Source: JAVDCA01 sp035293985 (lineage in GTDB: Bacteria > Pseudomonadota > Alphaproteobacteria > Rhizobiales > Xanthobacteraceae). From it: a DNA stretch of 51,467 bases. The notes below the pieces were generated by a model. The model did not search any database. It saw only the letters and a program-made list of their open reading frames with translations, and had not been told where the DNA came from. The DNA lies in the NCBI GenBank assembly GCA_035293985.1, contig DATGLS010000013.1, forward strand, positions 1 to 51,467. The letters are read 5' to 3'. Positions 1 through 11,547 of the stretch are shown here, piece by piece. The translations under genes and the position numbers were made by a program. Position 1 is the first letter of the stretch. Each line of letters opens with the position of its first letter.

Positions 1-784
1 AGCGGCCGCCGTCGAGCGGCACCAGCGGCCGCAGGTCCGGCGGAATCACCGGCACCTGGGTCAGGATCATCCACTCCGGCTTGTTGCCGGACTGGATGAA
101 GGCCTCGATCAGCTTGAGGCGCTTGGCGAGCTTCTTCGGCTTGAGCTCCGAGGTCGACTCGGCGATCTCGACGCGCAGGTCGGCGGCGAGCTTCTCCAGG
201 TCCATGCCCTTGAGCATCTCGCGGATCGCCTCGGCGCCGATCGCCGCCGTGAAGCTGTCCTGGCCGAACTCTTCCTGCGCCTTGAGGTACTCGTCCTCGG
301 ACAGGAGCTGGCGCTCCTGCAGCGAGGTGATGCCCGGCTCGAGCACCACGTAGTACTCGAAGTAGAGGATGCGCTCGAGATCCTTGAGCGTCATGTCGAG
401 GAGCAGGCCGATGCGGCTCGGCAGCGACTTCAGGAACCAGATGTGCGCGACCGGCGCCGCGAGCTCGATGTGGCCCATGCGCTCGCGCCGCACCCGCGAC
501 AGCGTCACCTCGACGCCGCACTTCTCGCAGATGATGCCCTTGTACTTCATGCGCTTGTACTTGCCGCACAAGCACTCGTAGTCCTTGATCGGGCCGAAGA
601 TGCGCGCGCAGAAGAGGCCGTCACGCTCGGGCTTGAACGTGCGGTAGTTGATCGTCTCCGGCTTCTTGATCTCGCCATACGACCACGAGAGAATCTTGTC
701 CGGGCTCGCGATCGAGATCCGGATCTGGTCGAAGACCTGCGCCGGCACCTGCGGGCTGAAAAGATTCATTACTTCCTGGTTCAT
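1..784 (-). CDS. rpoC: RNA polymerase beta' subunit, N-terminal part (cut by window edge)
   Basis: Encodes the first about 261 residues of the beta' subunit, which with beta forms the active-site cleft of RNA polymerase in the cytoplasm. The protein begins MNQEVMNLFSPQ, the usual alphaproteobacterial start, so I place the ATG at 784 even though another ATG in a different frame lies four bases upstream. The N-terminal zinc-binding domain is visible, with cysteines at about residues 71, 73, 86 and 89 (CLCGKYK and ICEKCG). It lies 108 bp downstream of rpoB on the same strand and is surely cotranscribed with it. The rest of the gene, including the catalytic aspartate triad, lies outside the window. 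Identification is certain. Confidence 0.98.
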   Translation of the reverse strand, partial: MNQEVMNLFSPQVPAQVFDQIRISIASPDKILSWSYGEIKKPETINYRTFKPERDGLFCARIFGPIKDYECLCGKYKRMKYKGIICEKCGVEVTLSRVRRERMGHIELAAPVAHIWFLKSLPSRIGLLLDMTLKDLERILYFEYYVVLEPGITSLQERQLLSEDEYLKAQEEFGQDSFTAAIGAEAIREMLKGMDLEKLAADLRVEIAESTSELKPKKLAKRLKLIEAFIQSGNKPEWMILTQVPVIPPDLRPLVPLDGGR

Positions 785-892
785 TCATCGTCTCCTGGCA
801 TGCCGGCCGCCAACCGGCTGCAAAGTCGAATGTCGTCTTGTCTGTCTCAACACGTCCGCGCGGGCCGGCGTCGTGCGCCGGCCCGGCCTTGA

Positions 893-5032
<4,140 letters not shown>

Positions 5033-5050
5033 CGTGGCCTCTCGCTTCGT

Positions 5051-5071
5051 CCGCCCGCATCATGCGGGCGG
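5051..5071 (-). promoter_or_regulatory. Hairpin in the rpoB mRNA just upstream of the ribosome binding site
   Basis: CCGCCCGCA and TGCGGGCGG pair perfectly over 9 bp around a 3-base loop, ending about 18 bases before the rpoB start. No T run follows, so it is not a simple terminator. It could be a processing site or a structure controlling rpoB translation; rplL-rpoB spacers are processed and attenuated in other bacteria, but the function here is inference. Confidence 0.4.
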
Positions 5072-5279
5072 CGCGTCTTCCGGTTGGCCGCAGCCGCAAT
5101 TGACTGACCGCACCGGAAACCTGTTATCGGCGGAACCTTAGATATGGCTCCGTCTTTAATGACGCGACCCGGGGCAATTCCCGAATCACGGAACTCGACG
5201 CTTCATGCCGTCGTTGAACGGCGATTCGGACGATCCCGGGAAGATCCCGGAACCGTCCGTCTCTCAATTCGTCATTCTC

Positions 5280-5395
5280 GATCCGTCATGGCCGGGCTCG
5301 TCCCGGCGAGCCACGTCTTAAGGACAGGGTCCGAAAGGCGTGGAGCGTGTGGATCGAGATCCCCGGATCTCGCTGCGCTCGCCCGGGGATTCCGC
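5280..5395. repeat. Dispersed-type palindromic repeat in the rplL-rpoB spacer
   Basis: The stretch contains GTCATGGCCGGGCTCG followed by TCCCGGCGAGCCACGTCTT, and further on GATCCCCGGATCTCG and GCCCGGGGAT. This resembles a repeat I know to be common between genes in Bradyrhizobium and Rhodopseudomonas genomes. Arms GCCGGGCTCG and CGAGCC can fold. It sits inside an essential operon, so it must be read through by polymerase. The assignment rests on recognition of the motif, not on a search. Confidence 0.5.
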
Positions 5396-5410
5396 TGAAA
5401 TAAGCCGCGC

Positions 5411-5788
5411 TTACTTCAGCTCAACCTTGGCGCCAGCCTTCTCGAGCTGGGCCTTGATCTTGTCGGCCTCGTCCTTGGCGACCCCTTCCTTGACCGGCTT
5501 CGGCGCGCCTTCGACGAGGTCCTTCGCCTCTTTCAGGCCGAGGCCCGTGAGTGCGCGGACCTCCTTGATGACCTCGATCTTCTTATCGCCCGCGGCCGCG
5601 AGCACGACCGTGAACTCGGTCTTCTCCTCGGCCGGCGCCGCGGCACCGCCACCGCCCGGCGCCGCCGCCACGGCGACCGCAGCCGCCGCCGACACGCCCC
5701 ACTTCTCCTCCAGCATCTTGGCCAGCTCGGCCGCCTCGAGCACGGTCAGGCTCGAAAGCTCATCAACGATCTTCGACAGATCAGCCAT
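5411..5788 (-). CDS. rplL: 50S ribosomal protein L7/L12
   Basis: 125-residue acidic stalk protein that recruits translation factors to the ribosome. It has the N-terminal dimerisation segment (MADLSKIVDELSSLTVLEA), the Ala/Gly-rich flexible hinge at about residues 34-55, and the C-terminal domain with KKIEVIKEVRALTGLGLKEAK. Length and sequence are typical of the family. It starts 48 bp after rplJ, with AGGACTGAGAG as ribosome binding region. Probably translationally coupled to rplJ and regulated by the L10 leader, as in the family generally. Confidence 0.99.
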   Translation of the reverse strand: MADLSKIVDELSSLTVLEAAELAKMLEEKWGVSAAAAVAVAAAPGGGGAAAPAEEKTEFTVVLAAAGDKKIEVIKEVRALTGLGLKEAKDLVEGAPKPVKEGVAKDEADKIKAQLEKAGAKVELK

Positions 5789-5836
5789 TTCTCTCAGTCC
5801 TTTTCGGTTCGAACCATTCTGTTGCGCAGCGTCTCG

Positions 5837-6352
5837 TTACGCTTCGCTCTTTTTGGCATAGGCCTGGACCACACGGGCGAGCTTGGCCGCCGGCGCGTTG
5901 GCGAGCTGCGCGAGCTTGGTCGCCGGCGCCTGGATGAGGCCGACGATTTTTGCACGCAACTCATCCAGCGACGGCAGTGAGGCGAGCGCCTTCACGCCGT
6001 CGGGGTTCAGGGCGGTCTTTCCCATCGCCCCGCCGAGGATGACGAACTTCTCGTTCGCCTTGGCGAAGTCGGTGGTGACCTTGGGCGCGGCCACGGGATC
6101 GCCCGAATAGGCGAGCACGGTCGGCCCCCTCAGCAGGGGCGCGACGGAAGCCACGTCCGTGCCTTCAAGAGCGATCTTGGCGAGACGGTTTTTCGCCACC
6201 TTCACGGACGCGCCAGCTGCCCGAGCCTGCTTGCGCAGGGTCTGCATCTGCCCGACCGTGAGGCCTGCGTAATGAGCCACCACCACGACTTGGGAAGCCT
6301 TGAAGACCCCCTTGAGTTCGGTGACGAGCTCCGACTTGCCCGCTCGATCCAC
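5837..6352 (-). CDS. rplJ: 50S ribosomal protein L10
   Basis: 171-residue base of the ribosomal stalk, binding 23S rRNA and L7/L12 dimers. The start is a GTG at 6352 (VDRAGKSELVTELKGVF), preceded by GGAGAGAGC at good distance. The conserved VVVAHYAGLTVGQM and KVAKNRLAKIAL segments are present. It is the first gene of an rplJ-rplL-rpoB-rpoC unit here, because a pentapeptide-repeat gene and a promoter separate it from rplA. L10 in complex with L7/L12 normally represses its own mRNA by binding a leader; a long structured leader lies directly upstream. Confidence 0.98.
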   Translation of the reverse strand: MDRAGKSELVTELKGVFKASQVVVVAHYAGLTVGQMQTLRKQARAAGASVKVAKNRLAKIALEGTDVASVAPLLRGPTVLAYSGDPVAAPKVTTDFAKANEKFVILGGAMGKTALNPDGVKALASLPSLDELRAKIVGLIQAPATKLAQLANAPAAKLARVVQAYAKKSEA

Positions 6353-6799
6353 TTGGTTGCTCTCTCCGGTTGGCGGCCGGCGTCACGTGACGACAGCCGC
6401 CGGTTACGACATGCCGTCCATGGCCCGATCCGCCTCGGCAGGCGGACGAAGGACAGGGACGACCGTTTGAGCTGCCCTGCCCCCCGGAAGGCGATGCCGC
6501 GCTCCGGGTTCCTCGAGGTTCGAACCTTTGTCGGGGGTTGCCCCCCGCTACTGGTCGTCACCCGTCTGTGCAGGCCGATCGATTAAGCCGGAAACACCGG
6601 CACCTGCAGTCTCGGACAGGACTCCTGGCCACCCGGAACCGCCGGATGACCGCGCGAACTCATGCAAACGAAGCGAAAACGACCTCTCTGCCCTTTCAGA
6701 TCAACCCAGCGGGATATCCAAAAGGACTGAAGTCCTGACCACCCAGTTTTTCATAGGACGCGCAAAGGCGCGCCGACATCACTGGGCCGGCACGCCCGT
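6353..6799 (-). promoter_or_regulatory. Structured rplJ mRNA leader, candidate L10 autoregulatory leader
   Basis: About 445 bases separate the predicted rplJ promoter from the GTG start and hold no convincing gene. Three foldable elements are visible: CGGGGG/CCCCCG around a 4-base loop (6532-6547), the perfect palindrome AGGTTCGAACCT (6516-6527), and CCGGA paired with TCCGG (about 6484-6507). A small hairpin GGAC/GTCC (about 6723-6734), followed by a short T run on the minus strand, could attenuate. Position and structure fit an L10-binding leader, but I cannot match the conserved kink-turn core by eye. Confidence 0.4.
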
Positions 6800-6805
6800 G
6801 ACGGG

Positions 6806-6834
6806 TATTTAGAACTTTGTTTCCGATTTGCCAA
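6806..6834 (-). promoter_or_regulatory. Sigma70-type promoter for rplJ-rplL-rpoB-rpoC
   Basis: On the minus strand TTGGCA (6834-6829) is followed after exactly 17 bases by TAAATA (6811-6806). This is close to the TTGACA-N17-TATAAT consensus and lies in an unusually AT-rich patch of a GC-rich genome. It sits just downstream of the pentapeptide-repeat gene and points at rplJ, giving the stalk/RNA polymerase operon its own promoter. Confidence 0.65.
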
Positions 6835-6892
6835 GTGATCTTTTGTGGAAATTTGATGACCGCGGTTGACTTTGCACACCTTAGCAAACCCG

Positions 6893-7819
6893 TTACCCAA
6901 GCCGGCGCCGCAGCTCCGCGATCGCCTTCTGGACACCGGCGCTGCCCTCCGGCACCGAGATTTCCTGGAAGAAGGTCTTTCCGAGGAACCGGGCGCGATC
7001 GAAGCTCGGCTCCCGCTCGAACCGGGCCTGCTCGAAACGGGCGTTGCGCTCGAACCGGGCGTCGTCGAAGCGGACAATATCTTTGAAAACAGCCGCTTCG
7101 AACCCGGCATTGTCGCCGAACTTGACCTTGGCGAAGCTCGTCGGGCCACCGTAGCGGATATCGCCCAGCCCCACCTCACCGCCGAATGAGGCACCGCTCA
7201 TGTCGAGCGCAGCGGCGAACTGGGCGCCCCTAAACCAGGCGTCCTCGTCGAAGCGCGCGGCGCGGAAGCTCGCCGGCCCGCGAAACTGCGCCCGGCGGAA
7301 TTCGCCTGACCGGCCAAAGCCGACGCCGTCGAAGTTCGCCGCAGCCTTGAACTCGGCGCGCTCGAAATTCGCCCCGCGGGCGAACTCGCCGCCGGCGAAG
7401 CGCGCATCGCCCGCGAACACGCCCGCCGAAAACCAGGCCGTGTCGGCGAAGCGGACCTTGGAAAAATCCACCGCACCCGGGAAAATCACTCCCGCAAAAG
7501 CATCGCTCGCCGGCTCAGCCGGCGCGCCGGCGAGATCCGTCGTCGCCACGTAGGCCCAGAGCCGCTGCGCCGCCGGCTCCTCTGCAAGCTGATCGGACAG
7601 GACCAGCATGGTCTGCGCCCACTCGTTCCACGCATCCGCGCCCCGGCGCAGGCGCGCGACCGTCGCGGCGCGGCGAGCCGCCGCGACCCGCGCCGGCGGC
7701 GTCGCTTTGGGCAAGGTCAGGATGCGCGCAACCTCCTCCGCGTCCGCGCCGAGCCAAGGATTGGCCTTGATCAAGGCGGAGCGAGGCGAGGAAAAGACCT
7801 TGCCGAGGGCGCCGAGCAT
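6893..7819 (-). CDS. Pentapeptide-repeat protein inserted between rplA and rplJ
   Basis: 308-residue protein from the ATG at 7819; a longer form would begin with TTG at 7888 and is less likely. The first about 110 residues are non-repetitive and partly helical (RVAAARRAATVARL). From about residue 115 to 290 there is a regular array with a phenylalanine about every fifth residue (ARFAGGEFARGANFERAEF, FEQARFEREPSFDRARF), the pattern of the Pentapeptide_3 type that folds as a right-handed beta helix. Some relatives mimic DNA and bind gyrase, but nothing visible here proves that. It ends with a short charged helix. No signal peptide is seen. It lies on the same strand as the ribosomal genes, after a terminator-like hairpin behind rplA and before the rplJ promoter. 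Confidence 0.85.
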   Translation of the reverse strand: MLGALGKVFSSPRSALIKANPWLGADAEEVARILTLPKATPPARVAAARRAATVARLRRGADAWNEWAQTMLVLSDQLAEEPAAQRLWAYVATTDLAGAPAEPASDAFAGVIFPGAVDFSKVRFADTAWFSAGVFAGDARFAGGEFARGANFERAEFKAAANFDGVGFGRSGEFRRAQFRGPASFRAARFDEDAWFRGAQFAAALDMSGASFGGEVGLGDIRYGGPTSFAKVKFGDNAGFEAAVFKDIVRFDDARFERNARFEQARFEREPSFDRARFLGKTFFQEISVPEGSAGVQKAIAELRRRLG

Positions 7820-7911
7820 GCGTGGATCGCCTGCCGCAATTCCTGACGAATGGTTAACAGGATAGCGACAATCGAAGCGATCGTGCAACGGCGACGTCCG
7901 CCGCTTCGCGT

Positions 7912-8097
7912 TCAGTCGAGAGCTTTCTCGTCGGGCAAGTCGGTCGGGTGCTCGATGCCGACGTCACCTGCGTCCGTCAGGCGGCGCAGCGCGCGAATAT
8001 CGGTCCGCGGGAAGACGATGATCTCCGCCGACGCGGCGGCGTGCCGCGCTGCGCGCGCGCCAACGCCTTGCGGGGAAAAGGTGAGGATCGTCGCCAT
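7912..8097 (-). CDS. Small hypothetical protein (AEIIVFP motif)
   Basis: 61 residues from the ATG at 8097 (MATILTFSPQGVG), with GGGAC just upstream. A GC-rich N-terminal segment is followed by SAEIIVFPRTDIRAL, similar to a short EIVIFPG-type motif I recall in small Rhizobiales proteins of unknown function. No transmembrane segment. It lies 92 bp upstream of the pentapeptide-repeat gene on the same strand, so the two may share a transcript. An upstream start at 8148 would add a basic segment. Confidence 0.5.
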   Translation of the reverse strand: MATILTFSPQGVGARAARHAAASAEIIVFPRTDIRALRRLTDAGDVGIEHPTDLPDEKALD

Positions 8098-8184
8098 GCG
8101 CGCGTCCCGATGAGCCGCGGCGAATCGTGCGCGCGCTCGACGGTTCAATCCCGCGCCGCGCCGGTTAACAAGCCGTAACCATGC

Positions 8185-8227
8185 CGATGAAATGAACGGC
8201 CGCCGGGCGCTCGCGCGCCGGCGGCCG
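8185..8227 (-). terminator. Hairpin terminator after rplK-rplA
   Basis: CGGCCGCCGG (8197-8206) pairs perfectly with CCGGCGGCCG (8218-8227), a 10-bp GC stem about 37 bases after the rplA stop. On the minus strand it is followed by TTCATTTCATC, a weak T-rich tail. It probably ends or attenuates the rplKA transcript before the inserted genes. Confidence 0.55.
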
Positions 8228-8263
8228 ACTGAGCGAAACGCGACGCGCTTAGGCGCGCCGGCC

Positions 8264-8971
8264 TTACGCGCCGCCGCCTTGGGCGAACAGGCTCGTGATG
8301 TCGATCTTCACACCGGGCCCCATGGTCGAGGAGATCGCGACCCGGTTGATGAAGTGGCCCTTGGCGCCCTGCGGCTTGGCCTTCTGCACCGCGTCCGCGA
8401 AGGCGCGGATGTTCTCGGCGAGCTTGTCGGCCGCGAACGAGGCCTTGCCGACGCCGGCGTGGACGATGCCGGCCTTCTCGACCCGAAACTCGACCGAGCC
8501 GCCCTTCGCGCCCTTGACCGCGTTGGTCACGTCCATCGTGACGGTGCCGACCTTCGGGTTCGGCATCAGGCCGCGCGGGCCCAGCACTTTGCCGAGACGG
8601 CCGACCAGCGGCATCAGATCGGGGGTCGCGATGCAGCGGTCGAAATCGACCGAACCGCCGTTGACCTTCTCGACCAGGTCCTCGGCGCCGACGATGTCGG
8701 CGCCCGCGGCGCGCGCCTCGTCGGCCTTGGCGCCGCGGGCAAAGACCGCGACGCGCTGGGTGCGGCCGGTGCCGTTCGGCAAGTTGACCACGCCGCGCAC
8801 CATCTGGTCGGCGTGACGTGGATCGACGCCGAGATTCATCGCGATCTCGATCGTCTCGTCGAACTTGGCCTTGGCGCGGTCCTTGACCAGCTTCACGGCC
8901 TCGTCGAGCCCGTAGAGCTTCTCGCGGTCGATGCCCTCGCGCGCCTTGAGAGTGCGTTTTCCGTGCGGCAT
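8264..8971 (-). CDS. rplA: 50S ribosomal protein L1
   Basis: 235-residue L1, starting MPHGKRTLKAREGIDREKL at 8971, 5 bp after the rplK stop. It binds the L1 stalk of 23S rRNA and classically represses translation of rplKA. The family signature is clear (LGKVLGPRGLMPNPKVGTVT at about residues 125-145) and the C terminus has GVKIDITSLF. Length is normal for alphaproteobacteria. A longer frame-open extension into rplK is a shadow of overlapping codons, not a fusion. Downstream is a GC hairpin and then the inserted small genes instead of the usual rplJ. Confidence 0.98.
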   Translation of the reverse strand: MPHGKRTLKAREGIDREKLYGLDEAVKLVKDRAKAKFDETIEIAMNLGVDPRHADQMVRGVVNLPNGTGRTQRVAVFARGAKADEARAAGADIVGAEDLVEKVNGGSVDFDRCIATPDLMPLVGRLGKVLGPRGLMPNPKVGTVTMDVTNAVKGAKGGSVEFRVEKAGIVHAGVGKASFAADKLAENIRAFADAVQKAKPQGAKGHFINRVAISSTMGPGVKIDITSLFAQGGGA

Positions 8972-8976
8972 GGCCC

Positions 8977-9405
8977 TTACTCCGTGACCTCGATGCCCAT
9001 GGAGCGGGCGGAACCTTCGATCATGCGCATCGCCGAATCGACTGTCGCGCAGTTCAGATCCTTCATCTTCTGCTCGGCGATCTCCTTGACCTGCGCCTTG
9101 GTCACCTTGCCGACCTTGTCGCGGCCCGGAGCCTTGGCGCCGGACTCGATCTTCGCGGCCTTCTTGAGGAAGTAGGAGACGGGCGGCGTCTTCATCTCGA
9201 AGGTGAAGGAACGATCCTGGTAGATCGTGATCACCACCGGGATGGGCGAGCCCTTCTCGAGCTTCTGGGTCTGCGCGTTGAATGCCTTGCAGAACTCCAT
9301 GATGTTGAGACCGCGCTGGCCGAGCGCGGGACCGATCGGCGGGGACGGGTTGGCGGCTCCCGCCGGCACCTGCAATTTCAGGGAGCCGGTTACTTTCTTT
9401 GCCAT
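8977..9405 (-). CDS. rplK: 50S ribosomal protein L11
   Basis: 142-residue L11 (MAKKVTGSLKLQVPAGAANP), which binds the GTPase-associated centre of 23S rRNA and is needed for stringent activation of RelA/Rsh proteins. The conserved SPPIGPALGQRGLNIMEFCK and the C-terminal helix region (GSARSMGIEVTE) are present. Translationally close to rplA (5 bp). A 303-bp spacer separates it from nusG and may hold a separate promoter. Confidence 0.99.
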   Translation of the reverse strand: MAKKVTGSLKLQVPAGAANPSPPIGPALGQRGLNIMEFCKAFNAQTQKLEKGSPIPVVITIYQDRSFTFEMKTPPVSYFLKKAAKIESGAKAPGRDKVGKVTKAQVKEIAEQKMKDLNCATVDSAMRMIEGSARSMGIEVTE

Positions 9406-9708
9406 GTCTCACTCCTTGCGGCGCAGACTTGGACGCCTGCTTGGCGCCTGCGCCGGGTTCGTGGTCCGGATCGGAGCGCTTGGCGGGCGCTCGCAAGTCC
9501 TTCCACAACGATCGAGCGATTTGCTCGGATGATCCGCTTCCCGTCGATCGCGGCATCAATGAGCCTGACGATCGGACCGCGGAGCGGTTTAGATAGGTGC
9601 GCTCAACGCAAAACGCGAGTGCACGCTCGGGTTCCATATACTGCCTTGCGCCGAATGCAAAATGTTTTTTGCATTCCGGCGACGAGCTCGCCTTCGAGCT
9701 CGTGGTGA
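9406..9708 (-). other. nusG-rplK spacer with an AT-rich hairpin
   Basis: No gene is seen. GAATGCAAAA (9653-9662) and TTTTGCATTC (9667-9676) form a perfect 10-bp inverted repeat about 35 bases past the nusG stop. Further along the minus strand TTGCAT and, 16 bases later, TATGGA could be a weak promoter for rplK-rplA. The element could be a transcription stop for nusG or an operator; I cannot decide. Confidence 0.35.
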
Positions 9709-10239
9709 CTACAGCTTCTCCACCTGCCCGTACTCGAGCTCGACCGGTGTCGGGCGGCCGAAGATCGAGACCGCGACCTTGAGGCGCGAGCGGGTTTCGT
9801 CGACCTCCTCGACGGTGCCGTTGAACGAGGCGAACGGCCCGTCGGAGACGCGCACCTGCTCGCCGATCTCGAAGGAGACCGCGGGCTTCGGGCGCTCGAT
9901 GCCCTCCTGCACCTGATGCATGATGCGCGAGGCCTCGGCCTCCGAGATCGGCATCGGCTTGTTGTCGGCGCCGAGGAAGCCCGTGACCTTCGGAGTGTTC
10001 TTGATCAGGTGATAGGCCTCGTCGGTCAGGTCCATCTTCACCAGCACGTAGCCGGGAAAGAACTTGCGCTCGGCGTCGACCTTGCGGCCGCGGCGCACCT
10101 CGGTGACCTTCTCGATCGGCACGAGGATCTCGTCGAACAGCGGCTCGAGGTGGCGCTGCTTGACCTGATCGCGGATCGAGTCCGCCACCTTCTTTTCGAA
10201 ATTCGAGTAGGCGTGAACGATGTACCAGCGCTTGGCCAT
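9709..10239 (-). CDS. nusG: Transcription termination/antitermination factor NusG
   Basis: 176 residues from the ATG at 10239 (MAKRWYIVHAYSNFEKKVAD). An in-frame ATG nine codons upstream exists but the MAKRWYIVHAYS start is standard for the class. The NGN domain carries RRGRKVDAERKFFPGYVLV and the C-terminal KOW domain starts near residue 125 (GEQVRVSDGPFASFNGTVEE). NusG travels with RNA polymerase and links it to Rho and the ribosome. It follows secE at 28 bp. Confidence 0.98.
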   Translation of the reverse strand: MAKRWYIVHAYSNFEKKVADSIRDQVKQRHLEPLFDEILVPIEKVTEVRRGRKVDAERKFFPGYVLVKMDLTDEAYHLIKNTPKVTGFLGADNKPMPISEAEASRIMHQVQEGIERPKPAVSFEIGEQVRVSDGPFASFNGTVEEVDETRSRLKVAVSIFGRPTPVELEYGQVEKL

Positions 10240-10267
10240 GCTTTTTTCCGCCGTTCTTTCCGTCATG

Positions 10268-10465
10268 TCAGCTGCCGATGCGGAGGACGAGCGTCACGAG
10301 ATAGCGGATGACCTGATCCGACACCGCGAAGAAGATGCCGGCCAGTATCACCATGACGAACACCATGATCGTCGTGATCATGACCTCCCGCCGGGTCGGC
10401 CACGTGACCTTCTGGGTCTCGGACCGAACCTCCTGGAAGAACTTGAGCGGACTGACCTTCGCCAT
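10268..10465 (-). CDS. secE: Preprotein translocase subunit SecE
   Basis: 65-residue single-span form of SecE, part of the SecYEG channel in the inner membrane. It has an amphipathic helix (SPLKFFQEVRSETQKVTWPT) and one membrane span at about residues 30-48 (ITTIMVFVMVILAGIFFAV). The start is the ATG at 10465; longer open frame upstream is read-through of the tRNA region. It lies between tRNA-Trp and nusG, the classical order. Confidence 0.97.
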   Translation of the reverse strand: MAKVSPLKFFQEVRSETQKVTWPTRREVMITTIMVFVMVILAGIFFAVSDQVIRYLVTLVLRIGS

Positions 10466-10626
10466 TTTGCTCTCGATGCCTTTGCCGTCGATGCTCTTCG
10501 CTTGCGCCTCGGGGGATATGCCCGCCGGACCCGCCCGCAAGCCGGGCGGCCCCGCAACTCGCCCACTTCCATATACGCTTGGTTTCCGGAAAAGCCCCTC
10601 GCCGGGCTTGAAGGCGAGCTCAAGCC

Positions 10627-10702
10627 TGGCAGGAGTGGAGGGACTCGAACCCCCAACCCCCGGTTTTGGAGACCGGTGCTCTAGCCATTGAGCTACACTC
10701 CT
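10627..10702 (-). tRNA. tRNA-Trp (anticodon CCA)
   Basis: On the minus strand the 76 bases begin AGGAGTGTAGCTCAATGG and end CACTCCTGCCA, giving a 7-bp acceptor stem, discriminator G and an encoded CCA end. The anticodon loop is CTCCAAA, so CCA reads UGG. The D arm (GCTCAATGGCTAGAGC) and T arm (GGTTCGAGTCC) are normal. It lies 161 bp upstream of secE, as in most proteobacteria. Confidence 0.97.
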
Positions 10703-10877
10703 CCGGAAGCGGGTGCGGCGGCCTAACGGCCGCGCGCGGTTCACTAAATGCATGAACGGGCAGCCATATGCAAGGGCGCGCCCCGCGGCAGGTCTGCGAC
10801 CTGGTACTTTTTTGGCGCATCCCCTTGTCGGCGAACGGGGGACGCCGGCGCTCAATCGGGTCAGGGTTTCGCCTGCG

Positions 10878-11198
10878 CTAGGCCAACTGCACCACCACCG
10901 CGGTGCCGTAGGCCAAGACCTCGGTGATCCCGTCAGTGATCTCGTTGGCGTCATAGCGCATGGCGATCACCGCGTTGGCGCCGACCTGGGCGGCGTGCTG
11001 GACCATCAGCTCATAAGCCTCCTCCCGCGCCTTCTCGGCGAGGTCGGTGTAGATCGAGATGTTGCCGCCGAACAGCGACTGGAAGCCGGCGCCGATATTG
11101 CCGAGCACACTGCGCGAGCGAACCGTGATGCCGCGCACGAGGCCGAGATACTTGGTGACGCGGTGGCCTTCGATTTCGTTGGTGGTGGTGACCAGCAT
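10878..11198 (-). CDS. YbjQ/UPF0145 family protein
   Basis: 106 residues from the ATG at 11198 (MLVTTTNEIEGHRVTKYLGL), which has AGAGGAG eight bases upstream; the longer open frame lacks a site. The sequence shows the family pattern: an N-terminal strand pair, GLVRGITVRSRSVLGNIGAG, a helix with EKAREEAYELMVQHAAQVGA and the final strand AYGTAVVVQL. Members form pentameric rings; the function is not established. It sits where tuf is found in some relatives, between tRNA-Gly and tRNA-Trp. Confidence 0.9.
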   Translation of the reverse strand: MLVTTTNEIEGHRVTKYLGLVRGITVRSRSVLGNIGAGFQSLFGGNISIYTDLAEKAREEAYELMVQHAAQVGANAVIAMRYDANEITDGITEVLAYGTAVVVQLA

Positions 11199-11547
11199 GG
11201 GGCAGGCTCCTCTTGCGGGATGGATCGGTCGGCGAACCATGGGAGACATTACTGCCTCGACCCTGCGGGCGCGATGACGCGGCGCCGGTCTCCATTGGTC
11301 GAAGCGTCGCGTCGGCGCGTTCGATCCGGCTGCCGTGATCGGCTGCGGTCATCGCTCGAGTCCCTGGAGCAGCGCGAAAGCGATCGACCGCACGTGTCGT
11401 CCCACGCTTCTAAGAAGTCCGCCTGAAGGCGCCACTTGAAAAAGAGGTGTCATCCCGTTGTCTGGGCAAGAAATACGCTCGCTTGCCATGCCGAGATTGC
11501 CGATCCTATTGTCCTCCGCCCCGCAACCACACGAGACCGCGCCGCCC

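Noticed and set aside
8264..9637. Apparent fusion of L1 with an upstream segment
   Set aside because: The extra N-terminal residues are an out-of-frame reading of rplK; L1 has its own ATG at 8971.
10745..10773. Possible tRNA-Trp/secE promoter (TTGCAT, N17, CATTTA on the minus strand)
   Set aside because: The -10 match is weak; it lies in the right place but I cannot support it from sequence alone.
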